Notes: generated by a model from the sequence alone, not told the origin. Positions 44,851 through 57,179 are shown, counted from the first letter of the stretch. The stretch: 64,000 nucleotides of DNA from Tricholoma matsutake (GCA_026075535.2 AP026543.1:1116001-1180000); one strand, 5' to 3'. Numbers and translations: made by a program.

Positions 44851-46545
44851 TTTTTGGTGGGTTTTGAGATCACTAAGTTGTTGAAAATCTTTGGTGGTTA
44901 GAAAGTAATTTCCATATAGTACAGGTCATGTGACACTGGTAAATAACATGAATGGCATTTTGAAATGGGCCACGATGCACACCATTGTCACTGAATCATT
45001 GGCATCACTTGGACCCAGCTAAGTTTATCCATTGTTTTTTTTGGTTTAACTAGTAATATATGTTTTCATTAATCTAAGGGATCTAACTGTGTTACAATGA
45101 CATCATTGACATGATGACACCAAAACAACAAGCCCACACCCAACACCACCACCATAGCAACCCCAACTGCCACTGCAAGCCACTGCTTGTGGGGTAGGAA
45201 AGGGAAGCAATGATGAAATGGCAAGTATACATTGCTAATCAACATAACAATTTGATCAATCATGACAACTTCACTATCCCTATGTCTACAGGATATTATG
45301 ATTGCATACAATGTGGAACTAGAACTCAACTTTGTTCTAGGAATGACACCATACCACAGAAGCACTCCACAACTACCAAGGGGCCCAATGAGGAAGCAGT
45401 CTGCAATGATGGGGACCAGGATGAGTAGTGTTTGAAGGTCTGGTCTATAGGACCAAAAAAAAGACCGACCACACAGGGGATTGACACCAAAGCTGCAAGC
45501 AGCACTGAAAATGGGAACAACACTGAAGAGGGGGACAACACTGAGGAGGGGGACAACACTGAAGAGGGAGACAATGCCAAAGAGGGGGACAATGCTGAAG
45601 GGGGGGACAATGCCAACACCAGCAGGGAAAACCATGCCAATGTTGACATCAAAAGGAAAATTGAGCTTGAGAAGTCAGTCAAAGTCAAAGTCCAGGAAGG
45701 TGGATGAGGATGAAGACATGTCAGATAGGGGAGAAACTGGCTGAGGGAGTCCAGACTGCACAACAGTACCTGAATTGGGGCAGGTCCCATCCCACTACAT
45801 ATATCTCATCAATTGGGATGGGAAGCACATCAGTGGGGGAATCTGATTTGACAAAGGTGAGGGGACAATCAGGAGGGAGAGCAACTTGGGGGATGTGGAA
45901 GATCTCCAAAGGGAGAATATGCAACTAATGATGGAAATGGCAGAGATGTGAGAGGAGATGACAAAGTTGAAGGAGATGGTGGTGGGGTTACAAATGAGCC
46001 AAAGTGTGCTCATCAGCCACCATAACACACACAATGTACTCCTGGAATGGCATCAGCAAGCATTGATGACCCTCACCTCCCAGCCTCCAACACCATCTGA
46101 GGAAGATTCAATGTACCATCTCAGCATGCCACCATCCTGATTTTTCTCTTCCCCACAGCTGTCAAACTCAATGACATGTGTCCCAATCCCTCCATTTCCC
46201 TTGCCTAATTCCCCCAGTCATTCCCTGTCAGTGTTGGCCATGCTGAGGACATCAAGAATTTTCAATGAATGTATCCATCCCAGCATGCTTGAGCTGACCA
46301 ACCTCAACATTTTGTCAAGTCCAAGCTATGTCCATTGGTATCATGCAGCCCCCAATGTTGTGATGGAGGAAGACTTTCCTGTTGCAGAACCATCCCATGT
46401 AGGTCTGGCTGGTGCTGAGGAGGATGAAGCCATAAGTTCATGGGTGGCTCACCTGGAGGCTGGCTCAGGAGCCATGTCAGAGATGGTTGGGAGTGGAGCA
46501 GCTGGTGCTTTGGGGTTGGTAAAGGAAGAGAAGGATGAGTGAGGA
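44851..46545 (+). other. Unrecognised region with acidic-repeat and coiled-coil-like frames
   Basis: Plus-strand frames at 45432-45707 (containing NTEEGDNTEEGD repeats), 45958-46140 and 46171-46542 are short and shifted relative to each other. The middle part has heptad-like residues (EEMTKLKEMVVGLQ). They may be pieces of one decayed gene, perhaps transposon-borne, but I recognise no family. Confidence 0.35.
45505..45620 (+). repeat. 18-bp minisatellite
   Basis: About six copies of a unit like GGGGACAACACTGAAGAG, encoding the hexapeptide NTEEGD in one frame. Confidence 0.8.
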
Positions 46546-47039
46546 AGGATGGTGATGCCTAGTATATTTTGATTGCCAGCTTCACAGACAGAGGCAGATG
46601 AAGCAGCCACAGGTGAATCTTCTGCCATGGCCATTGATAGAGGTGATGATGGATTAGACAAAGGTCATGTGGATCAAGGGCTATTCTGGAATGCAATTTT
46701 TTTTTTCTTTCCCATTTATTCTCTTTTGTGGCGCACCATATGTAAGAGACTAAATATATATGGTAATAAAATTTTGGGTGCTTCCTCCAAATGAAAATTT
46801 CCTTGTCATCTGCCTGGAGGTCCCACATGGTGGATCTCAAGTGCTGTTGGCACTAAAATAAGTGGTGCTAGGACCATGCATAAGATATGTTGGATGGTGC
46901 ATGTGTGTGACTTGGATGTCCTTCTATGTTCTGTTCCCCTGCTCTTCCTCCAATTCCTCCAATTCCAGTAGTTCACCAAAGGTGCTATGCCATCTTCCTG
47001 TATCCATGATGTATTTGAATAATGCTCTTAGTGTCTTTG

Positions 47040-47783
47040 GCATTGTGAGTAAGCCATCTGTTTAACCACTCCATGTATTCTGTATCCCACATTTTTGCAT
47101 GTTGTGGCAAAGCTATTTAATATCTACACTGGGGAAAGCAGCTTTGACATTGAGGAAGAGGACAGAGGCTACTTGCCCTTTTCTCCATGCATCCTTTACT
47201 ATCTTTGTGAGCATGTGTATAGAGTTGGTTGTAGTTCAACCGGGTCTGGCTCCAAAATGATTTGCTAGGAAAAGGTTGTGTTTCTTGCACATCATGACTA
47301 TATCTTCTGCCTGGCAGCTGTTGAGTAGTTGGGCCATACCATCCAAGAGCACAATGGGTTGCCATGCTGTTGGTGAAGTATAGTCTGGCTTTCCTGGTTT
47401 CTTGAGGATCAATGTTTCAGTGAGTGACCATTCCTGTGGGTAGTAATCAAGGGTGTTAGTTGCATGAAAGAGTGGAGCAAGATGTGGAACAAGGTCTTCT
47501 CTGGCATGGAGTAGCACAGAGTTTGGGATGGTCCCACTTCTGCTTGCTTTGTAGAACTTCATTCTCTGTATTGCACAGTGGATCTGTTTGTCTGTGGTGT
47601 TTTGGAACTTCCAATGTGGTGGCAGGTAGTGGAGGTTTTCTGGCGGTGGTACCAATAAAGAGTTTTCCAGGGGAAAGAAGGTTTCATAAAATAGTTGTCC
47701 TTTGGCTGTGTTGTCCATTGTCTCTCTGGTAACTCTTCTTGTCACTGGATCCTTGAGTTGTAGCATTGGGATTCCTGTCTTAC
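47040..47783 (-). pseudogene. LINE ORF2, reverse transcriptase part
   Basis: It reads VTRRVTRETMDNTAKG, then the linker to RT, LILKKPGKPDYTSPTAWQP (the usual K-P-G-K-x-D-Y block), LANHFGARPG and, after a stop, VLFLNVKAAFPSVDI near 47130. LFLDVKAAFPSV is the normal form, so the catalytic-motif-A Asp is Asn here. After two more stops near 47100 and 47060 the similarity ends; the active-site FADD block is absent. Confidence 0.85.
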
Positions 47784-48348
47784 TGTTAAGTTCTGAGTCA
47801 GGGGGGAAAGACATTGGAATTCTGGTTGGACCCAGAATGGTAGAACTGACTGGCAGGAGCAGGATCCCAAAGGAAATCTGGGATGAAGATTTAATTGGAC
47901 AGAAAGGACTTGGCTTCAGTTTATAAGAAACTGCACCCTTCTCCTCATCAAGTGTCCTAATTTCAAAGGATGGTGAGCAGGGAAGATTGGAGGTCTGGAG
48001 GTTATCCGGTGAGGATGAGTATAGGTGTAGAGGAAGACTTAGAAGAGACAAAGACTTAGAGTTGGAACTTTGTTGGATTAAATGGGTGACTTTGTTGATT
48101 TACAAACTGGTGATACAAAACGAAGGTAACTAGCTTAAATACTAAAGTCTGGAGATGATAGGGGTTTCTGAGGCTGATAATTGCAAACCAGCTTCCAAGG
48201 CATTTCCTGAAACTGTTTCATGTAATTGGAAATGAGGGAATTTTGCCTGTTAGGCAGTGCTGCTGATAGGAGGTGGGCAGTGTTGCAAGGCGGCCGGAAA
48301 TTGCGGCGGAAATGATCAGAAATCTGGTTGGAGGAATTGGTCTTGACA
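47784..48348 (-). repeat. 3' LTR of element D (565 bp)
   Basis: On the minus strand it starts TGTCAAGACC and ends AACTTAACA. It shares blocks such as AAGGACTTGGCTTCAG with the LTRs of element B. The complement of the polypurine tract (TATTTCCCCCTTAGTGCC) directly follows on the plus strand. Confidence 0.93.
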
Positions 48349-48488
48349 GTATTTCCCCCTTAGTGCCGAGCCTACGAGGCATGTGAATGTTTGAGTCCAC
48401 ATCAGGTATGTTGATTTTGATGGGCTTTCAATTCTTCTTTCAACCACTACCATCATCACCCAACTTTTTTCCCTTACCCCAAATCCCC

Positions 48489-50073
48489 ATGTCTTCACAC
48501 GCAGACAAGATCGCGGCCCTCAAGGCCCAACAAGACAAACTGATGGAAGAGCTCCAGCTGGAGGAGGAAGCGAGGGAGGCCGAGGAGTGCAGGGTTGTGG
48601 AGGAGGCTGTGAGGGAGGCAGCCAGGATAGAGGCTGAGAAGAAGGCCACAGAGGCCAAATGGAAGAAAGCCGCTGCCACCAAGAGGGTGGAAAAGAAGCA
48701 GAAAGCCGCAGAGGATGATGAGGGCAAAGAGAGTGCCTCCTCTAAGAAGAAGGCAAAGGGAAAGGCATGGGCGGAGGGGCCCAATGTGGAAGTCCAGCTC
48801 CAAGCCATGATTTCATGTAAAAGGTGAGTTTGGTCCCTCTCGTTTATTTCCACACTAACGTTTAGTAGATGTTAAGAGTGAAGCCTCAACCACTCGATCT
48901 AGTCAATGTTGTTGATGAGGTGCTTCCTCGACAAGTCGTTTGGCACTAGTCTTACTCGGAGCATCCGACTAAGAGAGATAGTGCACTCTAGCAGGCCTTC
49001 TGCATAGAGTCATTCAGGTTCACACACTAAGGGGCTTCCTTAGTGGTTTTGAGTAAGTTCGCGAGTTCACGAGTTAAGGCTGTAGATTGCCTAGATCTAA
49101 ACTAAGGACATCCCTACTACAAGTCGCAGTACTTATACTAGAAGGGAGGTCCTTATCGTCCAATCGGAAAGGTAGATGCGTATCAAGTAATAATAGAAAC
49201 AATAGGCCTCATGCCTTGCATGAGGCATCCGATGTCACAGAGTGCTGTGGCGCAGCATGTCAGGAAACAATAAGAGATCAGTCTCATGCCTAGCATGAGG
49301 CATTCGATGTCACGGATCTGATGTCAAGGATCCAATGTCAAGGACATGCTGCGGCACAGCATGTCGATCGTGAGAGTCCGATGTCATGGACCTCATGTCA
49401 GGGGGCTGTCGTATCACAGCATGTGTGGGAGTGGGTTTGGGTGCATGGAGTCACCATGCATCAAGGGTGCCTTCCACGGGAAGGGGATCGAATGCATGCA
49501 GTCAGCATGCATTGTGTGTGTGTCTGATGTCAAGGACATGCCCTAGGCATGAATCAAGGGGTGCCTCCTGTCTGGAGGGGATCGTCAGGTGCGTCGGGTT
49601 CCATGAGTTACAAGGAAAATTGTAACAGTAGATGTTCAAATTTAAAATTGTCATGTTTCTGGGTGGGGACCTGGGGTTGTGTGTGCGAGCCTTGTACCAA
49701 GGTGAAGCACAAGTGCAAGGAGGTGGTCTGGGAAGGTCAGGGGTTGCTGGGAGCATCCAGGGTGGAAAACAACGAGGGGATCGTGGAGTTGTTGAGGGAG
49801 TTGGTGGGGGCAGTCAAGGGAGTGAAGAGGGAGCTCTGGGAGCTCCGGGTGATACGTGAGGGAGTATTGGCCTTCCAGGATTCCCTGGTGGACATCCATG
49901 GGGCCCTGGATCCAGAGTGGAAGGAGGAGGCCAAGGAGGAGGAGGAGCAGGAGGAAGACAACAACGAAGAGGAAGAAGATGATGATGAAGAAGAGGAGGA
50001 GGGTAAGGAGGTGCAGGGAGACCTGCCCGAAGTAGCAGGGGAAGCGGGGGGGGAGGAAGTGAGGGAGGAGTAG
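48489..50073 (+). CDS. Antisense accessory gene of Ty3 element D: coiled-coil, Zn2Cys6-like protein with acidic tail (two exons)
   Basis: Exon 1 is 48489-48823, exon 2 is 49632-50073; the product is 258 aa with no internal stop. The intron has GTGAGT, a CTAAC branch point and a TAG acceptor. Its native length was 45 bp, but a solo LTR (48870-49627) now expands it to 808 bp. Residues about 8-95 form an Ala/Glu/Lys coiled coil. Cys 110, 113, 120, 130, 133 and 140 give C-x2-C-x6-C-x9-C-x2-C-x6-C, identical in spacing to the copy in element B, followed by VKHKCKEVVWEG in both. After a Leu-rich amphipathic stretch (VELLRELVGAV) comes a Glu/Asp-rich tail. GAL4-type clusters usually bind DNA; here the partner is unknown. 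The first domain starts right after the ATG, which supports this start. Whether it is expressed after LTR insertion is open. Confidence 0.8.
48870..49627 (+). repeat. Solo LTR (758 bp) in the intron of the antisense gene
   Basis: It begins TGTTAAGAG and ends TTGTAACA, with inverted TGTTA/TAACA tips and an exact 5-bp TSD GTAGA (48865-48869 and 49628-49632). Inside are short palindromes (CCTCATGCCTTGCATGAGG near 49207 and a near copy at 49283) and repeated GATGTCA(A/C)GGA units. No second LTR or internal region is present, so it is a recombination-derived solo LTR of a family not otherwise in the window. It keeps many CpG sites. Confidence 0.85.
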
Positions 50074-50129
50074 GAAATCCGGTGGGGTCTGGAAAAAAAT
50101 AGAATTTTGTTTTTGTTTTGTTTTTTGCT

Positions 50130-53100
50130 TTATTTGTAGAATGAATGAGAGAAAATGATAGTTGTTGTTTTAAGGATCATATGAATGTTAAGTGGGGAGA
50201 GGACCAGGTTTCCCCAGGTAACGAGTGTGATATTCTGTAATGAGTTCCTGGGTGTGATCGAGTTCTGTAGCAGGAAGCCAGGAGGTTTCTTCATCCATTC
50301 CTTGATAACCTTTTCACCGCACAAAGTAGAGTAGTTTGCATCGGTGGTGGTTGTCGATTTTTGAGTCAAGGATTTCTGCTATCTCGTACTCCAGTTTGTT
50401 GTCTATGATGACCAGAGGAGGCAGAGGTTGGATACAGTTAGGAATTGTGTTAGGGGTGTCTTCTTCCAGTTGGGAGAGATGGAATACTGGGTGGATGGTC
50501 CAGAAGTCAAAGGGTAACTGAGTGGGTACCCGGGTGGGCAATGATTTCGAAAGGGCCATAGAACTTTTCTGAAAGCTTCTTGGAAGGTCATGTCATGTGT
50601 AGGTGTTCGCCTTTGACAAAAGCGTAAGTGCCGATTTTGAAGTCAGGAGTGGGAGCCCGATGTTTGTCCGTGGGGCCTTGATAGCGCTTCTGTGCTTCGG
50701 CAAGTTGCTTCCAGAGTTCCTGGTGGAGATCGTCAAGGTTGACCACAAAGTGGCATGCACATTGTGAGGCTAGTTCATGCTCTGGAAAAACTGTGATGTT
50801 TGGATGGTAACCCTTGTTGGCAAAGAAGGGTGAAACTCCGGTGGAAGCCAATGGAGCATTGTTGGAAGCAAATTCTCCCAAAGGTAGGAGTTGAGACCAG
50901 TTATCCTGTTGGTAGTTGCAGAAGATGCACAAGTACTGTTCGAGGGTCTGGTTGAGGTGTTCAGTCTGTCTGTCACCTTCTGGGTGGTAACCTGAAGTGA
51001 AGTGGATTTTCATGTCCAGGGCTTGTCCAAGAGAGCAGAAGAAATGGGAAATGAACTTGGAACCCTGGTTGCAGGTGACATGAGAAGGAACACTGTGTTT
51101 GGAGAAAACATGCATGACAAATAGATTGGCAAGTTCTTGGGCCATGATTTCGTTTACTGTGGGGATGAAGATGCCCTGCTTGGAGAGCTGGTCCACAATG
51201 ACTAGGATGGCAGTATGTCCATTGGAGTCCAGTAGTTGTTTGATGAAGTCCATGGAAATGGAGTTCCAAGGCCTTTCCAGAACCGGAAGTTGCTTGAGAA
51301 ACCCATAGGGTTTGTGTCAGGGTGATTTGGAGTGTTTGCAGGTAGTACAAGACTTGCAAAAGTCCTGCACAAAGGTGTGGAGGTTGGGCCAAATGTATTC
51401 CCATTGGACAAGTTGAAGGGTCTTGTTTTGCCTGTAGTGACCTGAGAGAATGTGGTTGTGCTTGTATTGTAAGACTTTGAGGTGGAGGTCCACAGTATCC
51501 AGAACATAAATCTGGTCAAAGTGGCAGAGGAGTCCGCTGTCATCTAGGGACCAGTTTGGAGCTGGATGGTGACAGAAGGTGTGAGGATGAGATAGGATCA
51601 AGAGGGAGTGAGGAATGGATGTTGTTGTGGAGTTTCTCAACATCCATGAGAACGGCTTGACGGATGATAGGAGTAGCAAGAAAAGTGGCTTGGAGGGAGG
51701 ATGTGAGTTGTTCTTGAGTAAAGACTGGATGGAAAAATTGCTCAGGTTTACTGAGGCAAAGTCGCTATTTCCCCCTTTGCGGTAGCCATCCCAGCATCTA
51801 GTGAGTGCATCGGTTTTAGCCCCCAGCTTACCAGGGCGGAAGCAGATGGCTAGGTTGAACTGAGAAAGGTATTCTGACCATTGAGCTTGATGATGAGTGA
51901 GCAGCTTTGTGGTGCTGAAGTATTCCAGGTTTTTGTGATCAGTGACCACATCTACCGTGTTTCTGGAACCTTCGAGATACTGTCACCAGGGTTTTAAAGC
52001 TTCAAAGATAGCCAGGAGTTCCTTGTCATGAGTGTCGTAGTTCAATTCAGCTGGGTTGAAGGAACGAGAGTGGAATGCAACCAGGTGGATTTCTCCATCT
52101 GGTGTGTAGATGGAAAGAATAGCTGCTAAGGCGTAGTCTGAGGCATCTGTCTCCAGGATAATGTGGGAGTCTGGAAGCCATTGAGTGAGAACTGGGGCAT
52201 GAGTGAATTCTTCTTTTAGTTTGTTGAAGGCTTCTTGGCATTTCTTGCCAAAGTCCCAAGGCATGTGCTTCCGGGTGAGTCTGGTTAAAGGGATGACGAT
52301 GTCAGAATATCCATGAATGAACCATTGGTAGAAGTTGCAGAATCCAAGGAAGGATTGAATATCCTTAACTTTTCGAGGTTCGGGCCAGTTGAGGATGGTT
52401 TTGACTTTATCCTTGGATATCTGGAGTCCATCCGGAGAGAGGATGAATCCCAAGTATTCCATGCTGTCTTTGTGGAACTCGCATTTCTGCAGAGCAGTGT
52501 AGAGTCCATTTTTCTGCAGTCTTCCAAGAACCTCCTTGACATGAGCCTTATGTTGACTCATGTTGTTGGAGTAGATGAGGATATCGTTGAGGTAGACAAT
52601 GATGCTGACATCTAATAGATCACTGAAGATGTTGTTCATGAGGTGCTGGAAAGCAGCAGGTGCATTGGTGAGTCTGAATGGAACCACCAATCATTCGAAA
52701 GATCCATAGTGTGTGTGGAAAGTGGTTTTCCATTCATCTCCTTCAGCAATGCAGACTAAGTGATAGGCATGCCGGAGGTCGATTTTGGTGAACACGCAGG
52801 CTTTCCCTGGAGAGTCCAGGAGATCCAAGATTAGGGAAGTGGGTAACGGTCTTTCTTTGAGATGCGGTTGAGTCTGCAGTAGTCAATGCAAAGTCAGAGG
52901 CTCCCATCCTTTTTCTTGACAAAGAGGATAGGGGTGCCATGTGGAGATTTGGAGGGGTGGATGAAACCCAACCAAACATTTTCTTCGATGAATACTTGGA
53001 GGGCTTCAAGTTCGGAGGGAGAGAGAGAGTACATGTGACCCAGAGGCAGAGGAGCATTATCCTCCATCTCGATTTTGAGGTCATAGGAATGATGAGGAGG

Positions 53101-53868
53101 AAGGGTGTCAGCTTTCTGTTTGTTAAAGACATCTGCAAATTTGTGATATTCCTCTGGAACATCTGAAATATCTGGAGGGTTCCTGGATGCTAAGGAGGAT
53201 TTTGCTGTTAGTCCTTCCAGGGAGAATGTCATCTGAAAGGCAACAGCCCCAGGAAGTTTGCTTGCACACATGTAAGCAGCAGCATTGATGAACAAGATTT
53301 CAGGAGGTGTGAGCTTCGAGGGCTTATTGATATCAGGGTTTTTGCAGATTTCTGCTGGAAGGTTTGGAGATGAAGGTGACTCACTCAAGATAGAAGAGTT
53401 GGGAGATGTTGGGGGTGCAGGACCTCTTAGCACTGCAGAGCGGAGATTTATTTGGCCTGAAGACCAGTCAATCAATGGATTGTATTGCTTCAGCCAGTTA
53501 TGACCTAGAACTGCAGAACAGGAAGAGTCCAGCGAGGTTACATAGAATGCCAGATTGAACACTTCACCAGATGGAAAAGTGACCGGAAGTTTCATGACTT
53601 GGGTTATGGTGGAGTTACAAGTTCCATCAAATAGTCAGAGTCTGATCGGAGAGATGGTTTATGTACTAAGGTGGTTGTCCCATACAAATAGTGAATCTGG
53701 GAAACAATGAGAAGAACCAGAATCGATAAGAGTTTGGATTTTTTTTGAAAAGGTTGGGAAGGGAAAGTAGGATGGTGAGGCATTTAGGATCAGACAGAGT
53801 GGACATGTTGAGATGGACATAAGCAGCCAAATGGGTAAGGTCAACACAACCCTCAGCTCCAATGGCAT
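50130..53868 (-). pseudogene. pol of element D, heavily mutated
   Basis: The protease box LIDSGSSH is intact near 53735. RT has YLNDILIYS (normal YLDD) near 52590, where CTC-GAC became CTC-AAC. RNase H has LETDASDYALAAILS near 52150. The integrase core has CNQGSKF near 51060, while element B has CDRGSEF; both changes are G-to-A at CpG. Stops include TGA at 51319-51317, where B has CGA (KSPRHK). A chromodomain remnant (YEIAEILDSKIDN) lies near 50380. Several frameshifts are also present. The protein is certainly inactive. Confidence 0.92.
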
Positions 53869-53886
53869 GTTCCTGAGGGTTGTGGA

Positions 53887-55314
53887 CTATTTTTTTGAGT
53901 CCACGGAGTCCAGTTTGGGCTCAATGACAGCTGCTGCATAAGCTTTGGCAGCCTTGGCCTTCTGACAATTTCCAGCCCCATGTCCTTCCTTGCCGCAGTA
54001 GAGGCAAAGTCCTCCCTTCATGTGGCACTTGTGTTCCTCCCCAGTTAGTTTACCATCTTTTCCCAGCTTGTTAGAAATGGAATTCTTTGGTTTGTCCTTC
54101 TGGGAGTTATTCTTGGTTCCCGAGGAGGTGCTGGGAGAGGATGACTGGTTTGTGTGATTAGAGTTGGTTGAGGACTGAGGTTTGGGCTGATTGGAGGAGT
54201 GGGAGTGGGAGTGGGAGTTGGAGCTAGGAGTGCTTTTGGATTCCTTTTTCCTGGGGTTTGTGGAATTTCTGGGAGTTTTTGCTTCTAAGCAGGTTTCCTC
54301 TTCCTGCATCCAATAGATGTTGTCGGCATCCTGAGCTTTAAGATGTAAGGATGCTAGAGTATCAGGTCGTCCTCCCCATAAGACTTCTATGCAAAGATGG
54401 AGTGGAAGACTGCAGAAATACCGGTCACATAGAGCAGCCTCATTCCAATTGACCTGGGAAGCTAGTTCCCAGAAGTCCACATTATACTTCACTATTCTTC
54501 CACCTTTCTTCATCGTGAGTTCTGAAAGGGCTTTCTCCATGTCCCCAACAGGATCGTGAGGACCAAAGTTGCTTTCCAACTCACTAAGGAATACCTCATA
54601 GTTCCACATCCATAGGGCAGAATTTGTTGGGTCGTTTAGTCCAGGTTCAAACCAGCTAAGGGCTGACCCTTTGAGGTAGAAAAGGATGAATAGAATCTTC
54701 TTTTTGTCGAAGGCAAAAACCTGAGGATGATCATGGAAGTGAAGGTTGCATGAGACTAGGAAGTCCTGAAGTTTCCAGGGGTTGGCCCCATCAAAAGTGT
54801 CAGGGTCCTGAACTTTGATTTTCTCAGATTTGGGTGCTTGATTCTGCTGGAGGGTTTGGAGACTATCTGAGAGCTTGAAGAGAGCATCAAGGAACCTATC
54901 TCCTGGATCAGGATTTCCACCCTCGGGAGGTTGAGAGTCAGCAGGGTCATCAGGATTGGGGTCATCCCCAGGGCCATCAGGACTGCTAGGGTCGTCAGGT
55001 CCACTGGGAAGTCCATTGTCTTTACCTGAACCTTCCTTGTCGAAGGGGTTAGGTTGCCCAACATTCTCCACATACTCAAGTGGAGTTGTGTTCCAAGGGG
55101 TCTCCGGAGGTTGAGACATAAGGTTTGCACTGATGGAGGGTGCTCCAGAACCAATTTGTCAGAAGATGTTGGATGGTCTGGTGGATGTACCAAAAGTCGA
55201 GGCATGCCTAGGTGAAGGTAGTATTCAGTGGCAGATTGCTGATAATCCTGGTACTGCACCAGCATGGTGAGAGTTTCTTGTAGTTCATTGGGTCTGAGAT
55301 TCAGTAGGAGTCAT
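53887..55314 (-). pseudogene. gag of element D
   Basis: The intact frame 55119-53887 encodes 410 aa: Pro/Asp-rich linker, capsid region (LKGSALSWFEPGLNDPT) and CCHC knuckle (CLYCGKEGHGAGNC). Comparison with element B shows that the original start was the ATG at 55314, in the same frame; three stops lie between it and 55119. The one at 55161-55159 is TGA where B has CGA. The shorter frame beginning at 55119 could still make a Gag lacking about 65 residues. A Ser/His/Asn-rich stretch (54250-54120) separates capsid from knuckle. Confidence 0.88.
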
Positions 55315-55372
55315 GGGGGGGTTAGAAGTTGGAGTGTTAGAATTGACGAGAGAAGTGTGAGTTTGTAAATAC

Positions 55373-55971
55373 TGTTAAGTTCTGAGTTGGGGGGGAAAGA
55401 TGTCGGAATTCCGGTCAGACCCAGAATGGTAGAACTGACTGGCAGGAGCGGGATCCCGAAGGAGATCCGGGACAAAGATTAAATTGGACAGAAAGGACTT
55501 GGCTTCAGTTTATAAGAAACTGCGCCCTTCTCCTCGTCAAGTGTCCTAATTTCAAAGGATGGCGAGCAGGGAAGATTGGAGGTCCAGAGGTTATCCGGTG
55601 AGGACGAGTATAGGTGTAGAGGAAGACTTAGAGAGAGGCAAAGGAAAGTGAAGATAGAATTGGATTTAATTGAGTGACTTGGTTGGAACTTTGTTGGATT
55701 AAATGGGTGACTTTGTTGATTTACAAACTGGTGATACAGAACGAAGGTAGCTAGCTTAAATGCTAAAGTCCGGAGATGATAAAGGTTTCCGAGGCTGTGA
55801 TAATTGCACACCGGCTTCTGAGGCATTTCCTGAAACTGTTTCATGTAATTGGAAATGAGGGAATTTCACCTGTTAGGCAGTGCTGCTGATAGGAGGTGGG
55901 CAGTGTTGCAAGGCGGCTGGAAATTGCAGTGGAAATGATGAGAAATCCAGTTGGAGGAATCAGTCTTGACA
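55373..55971 (-). repeat. 5' LTR of element D (599 bp)
   Basis: This is the partner of 47784-48348 and is followed by the TSD CTTAC at 55972-55976. The inner flank shares AACTCACACTTC with element B, next to the presumed primer site. Confidence 0.93.
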
Positions 55972-55976
55972 CTTAC

Positions 55977-57179
55977 CTGCATCTGATGGTGAAGAGGTGA
56001 CAAGTTTACTTGCCTGCCATATGCTCATCTCATCCAGCCCATCTAGCCATTCAACCCAGTGTTCTGCCTTTGCCTTCCATATCATTTTGGAGTAATGGTT
56101 GTGCTGCTGGCAGTGTTCTTCATGGATGGGATGGTCTCAGTTTGAGCGATGGTACTTTGCCTTCCCTGCTAGTTTCTGCATTCATTTCTTTGCTTCTGCT
56201 AGCTCAGATGACCACCAACATTTTGAGTATGGGCTTGGTTCTGAGAGTTTGATGTGCTTATTGATGGCGTCCTGTATCACTTCATTCAGGGTTTTGAGCC
56301 TGTCATTGAAATCATGTACCAAAGTGATCTCTGTGGGTGGTGGTAAGTTAGTAAGGTTCATTTTCAGAGTTTTTACCAGTTCTGGCCAGTTGGCTAGCCT
56401 GAGGTTGCATCTGGGTGTTGCCAGAGATTTCAGTGCATGTACATTGAATTGCATTATGATGGGGTAGTGGTCTGTTTCAACTGGGCATGATGCATCATCC
56501 ATGTTGCATTTGATGATCACATCTAGAAGGCCTTCACTGCAGAAAATGTTGTTGACTCTAGTGTAGTTACCTGTGCTGTGGGATTGTGATGTTGGTATAA
56601 AAGCTGGTAGGGCCATGTCTCCCTAGCATGTTTAGTAATGGCTGTGTTCATTCAAGGTTTTCATGTGTGAAGAGGTGTGCATTCCTGGCTTCATCCCATA
56701 GAGGGGGGTGGTGTTGGTTGAAGTCTCCCAGCCATATGGTGTGTAATGGGCCCCTCATGTACCATTGTTGCTCTCAGTCTCACATATATACTGATAGGTG
56801 GGTTAGCATGTTGTTGTTGCAGTCATTGTATACATTAATGATCCCTAAAGTGCCAAAATTGCCTGTAATTTCTATCCCTGTGATGTCCAGGTGCTGGAAG
56901 GGTATCTGTTTCCATGCATCTGTTGGTATGTTAGTGTTTACAAGAATTACTGATCTTGTCGCTTGCAGGTGGTCTTTATGGGTATTGGGGTATATGGTGA
57001 TCCAGTGGTTGTTAGCACATGATTTACTGTTAAAGTTGATGTATGGTTCCTGTATTGTGCAAATATCATAGTTGACATGTCTGAGACTTACCAGGAGATC
57101 TAGCTGGCTTATTAATGATTTGTTGACATTTTGTTGCCATATTTGAAGAGGTTTGTGTCTGGCTTTGTCTTGTCAGTTT
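55977..57179 (-). pseudogene. LINE ORF2, endonuclease part
   Basis: An exonuclease/endonuclease/phosphatase-like domain that would nick target DNA. Visible blocks are LLVSLRHVNYDICTIQEPYI near 57090-57020, IEITGNFGTLGIINVYND near 56870, WLGDFNQHHP near 56740 and ETDHYPI near 56480. The region is crossed by frameshifts and stops, then enters the linker toward RT (YSKCWWSSELAEAKK, 56230-56190), where element D interrupts. Confidence 0.87.

Larger units (their letters stand above)
47784..55971 (-). mobile_element. Ty3/gypsy chromovirus element D with antisense gene and internal solo LTR
   Basis: TSD CTTAC on both sides; 3' LTR 47784-48348 (565 bp) and 5' LTR 55373-55971 (599 bp, the difference being mainly one indel of about 34 bp). 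On the minus strand the order is gag, protease, RT, RNase H, integrase, chromodomain. On the plus strand, between pol and the 3' LTR, lies a spliced gene (48489-50073). The organisation is the same as in element B. Removing D restores the LINE's ORF2. Confidence 0.95.

Noticed and set aside
45069..45790. Minus-strand frames with repeated VVPLFS/VLSPSS units
   Set aside because: Shadow of the 18-bp minisatellite on the plus strand.
49207..49320. CRISPR-like palindromic repeats
   Set aside because: Only two imperfect palindromes, in a eukaryotic LTR; no regular spacers and no cas genes.
48870..49627. Short open frames within the solo LTR
   Set aside because: They lie in repeated GATGTCA units inside an LTR; no recognisable product.
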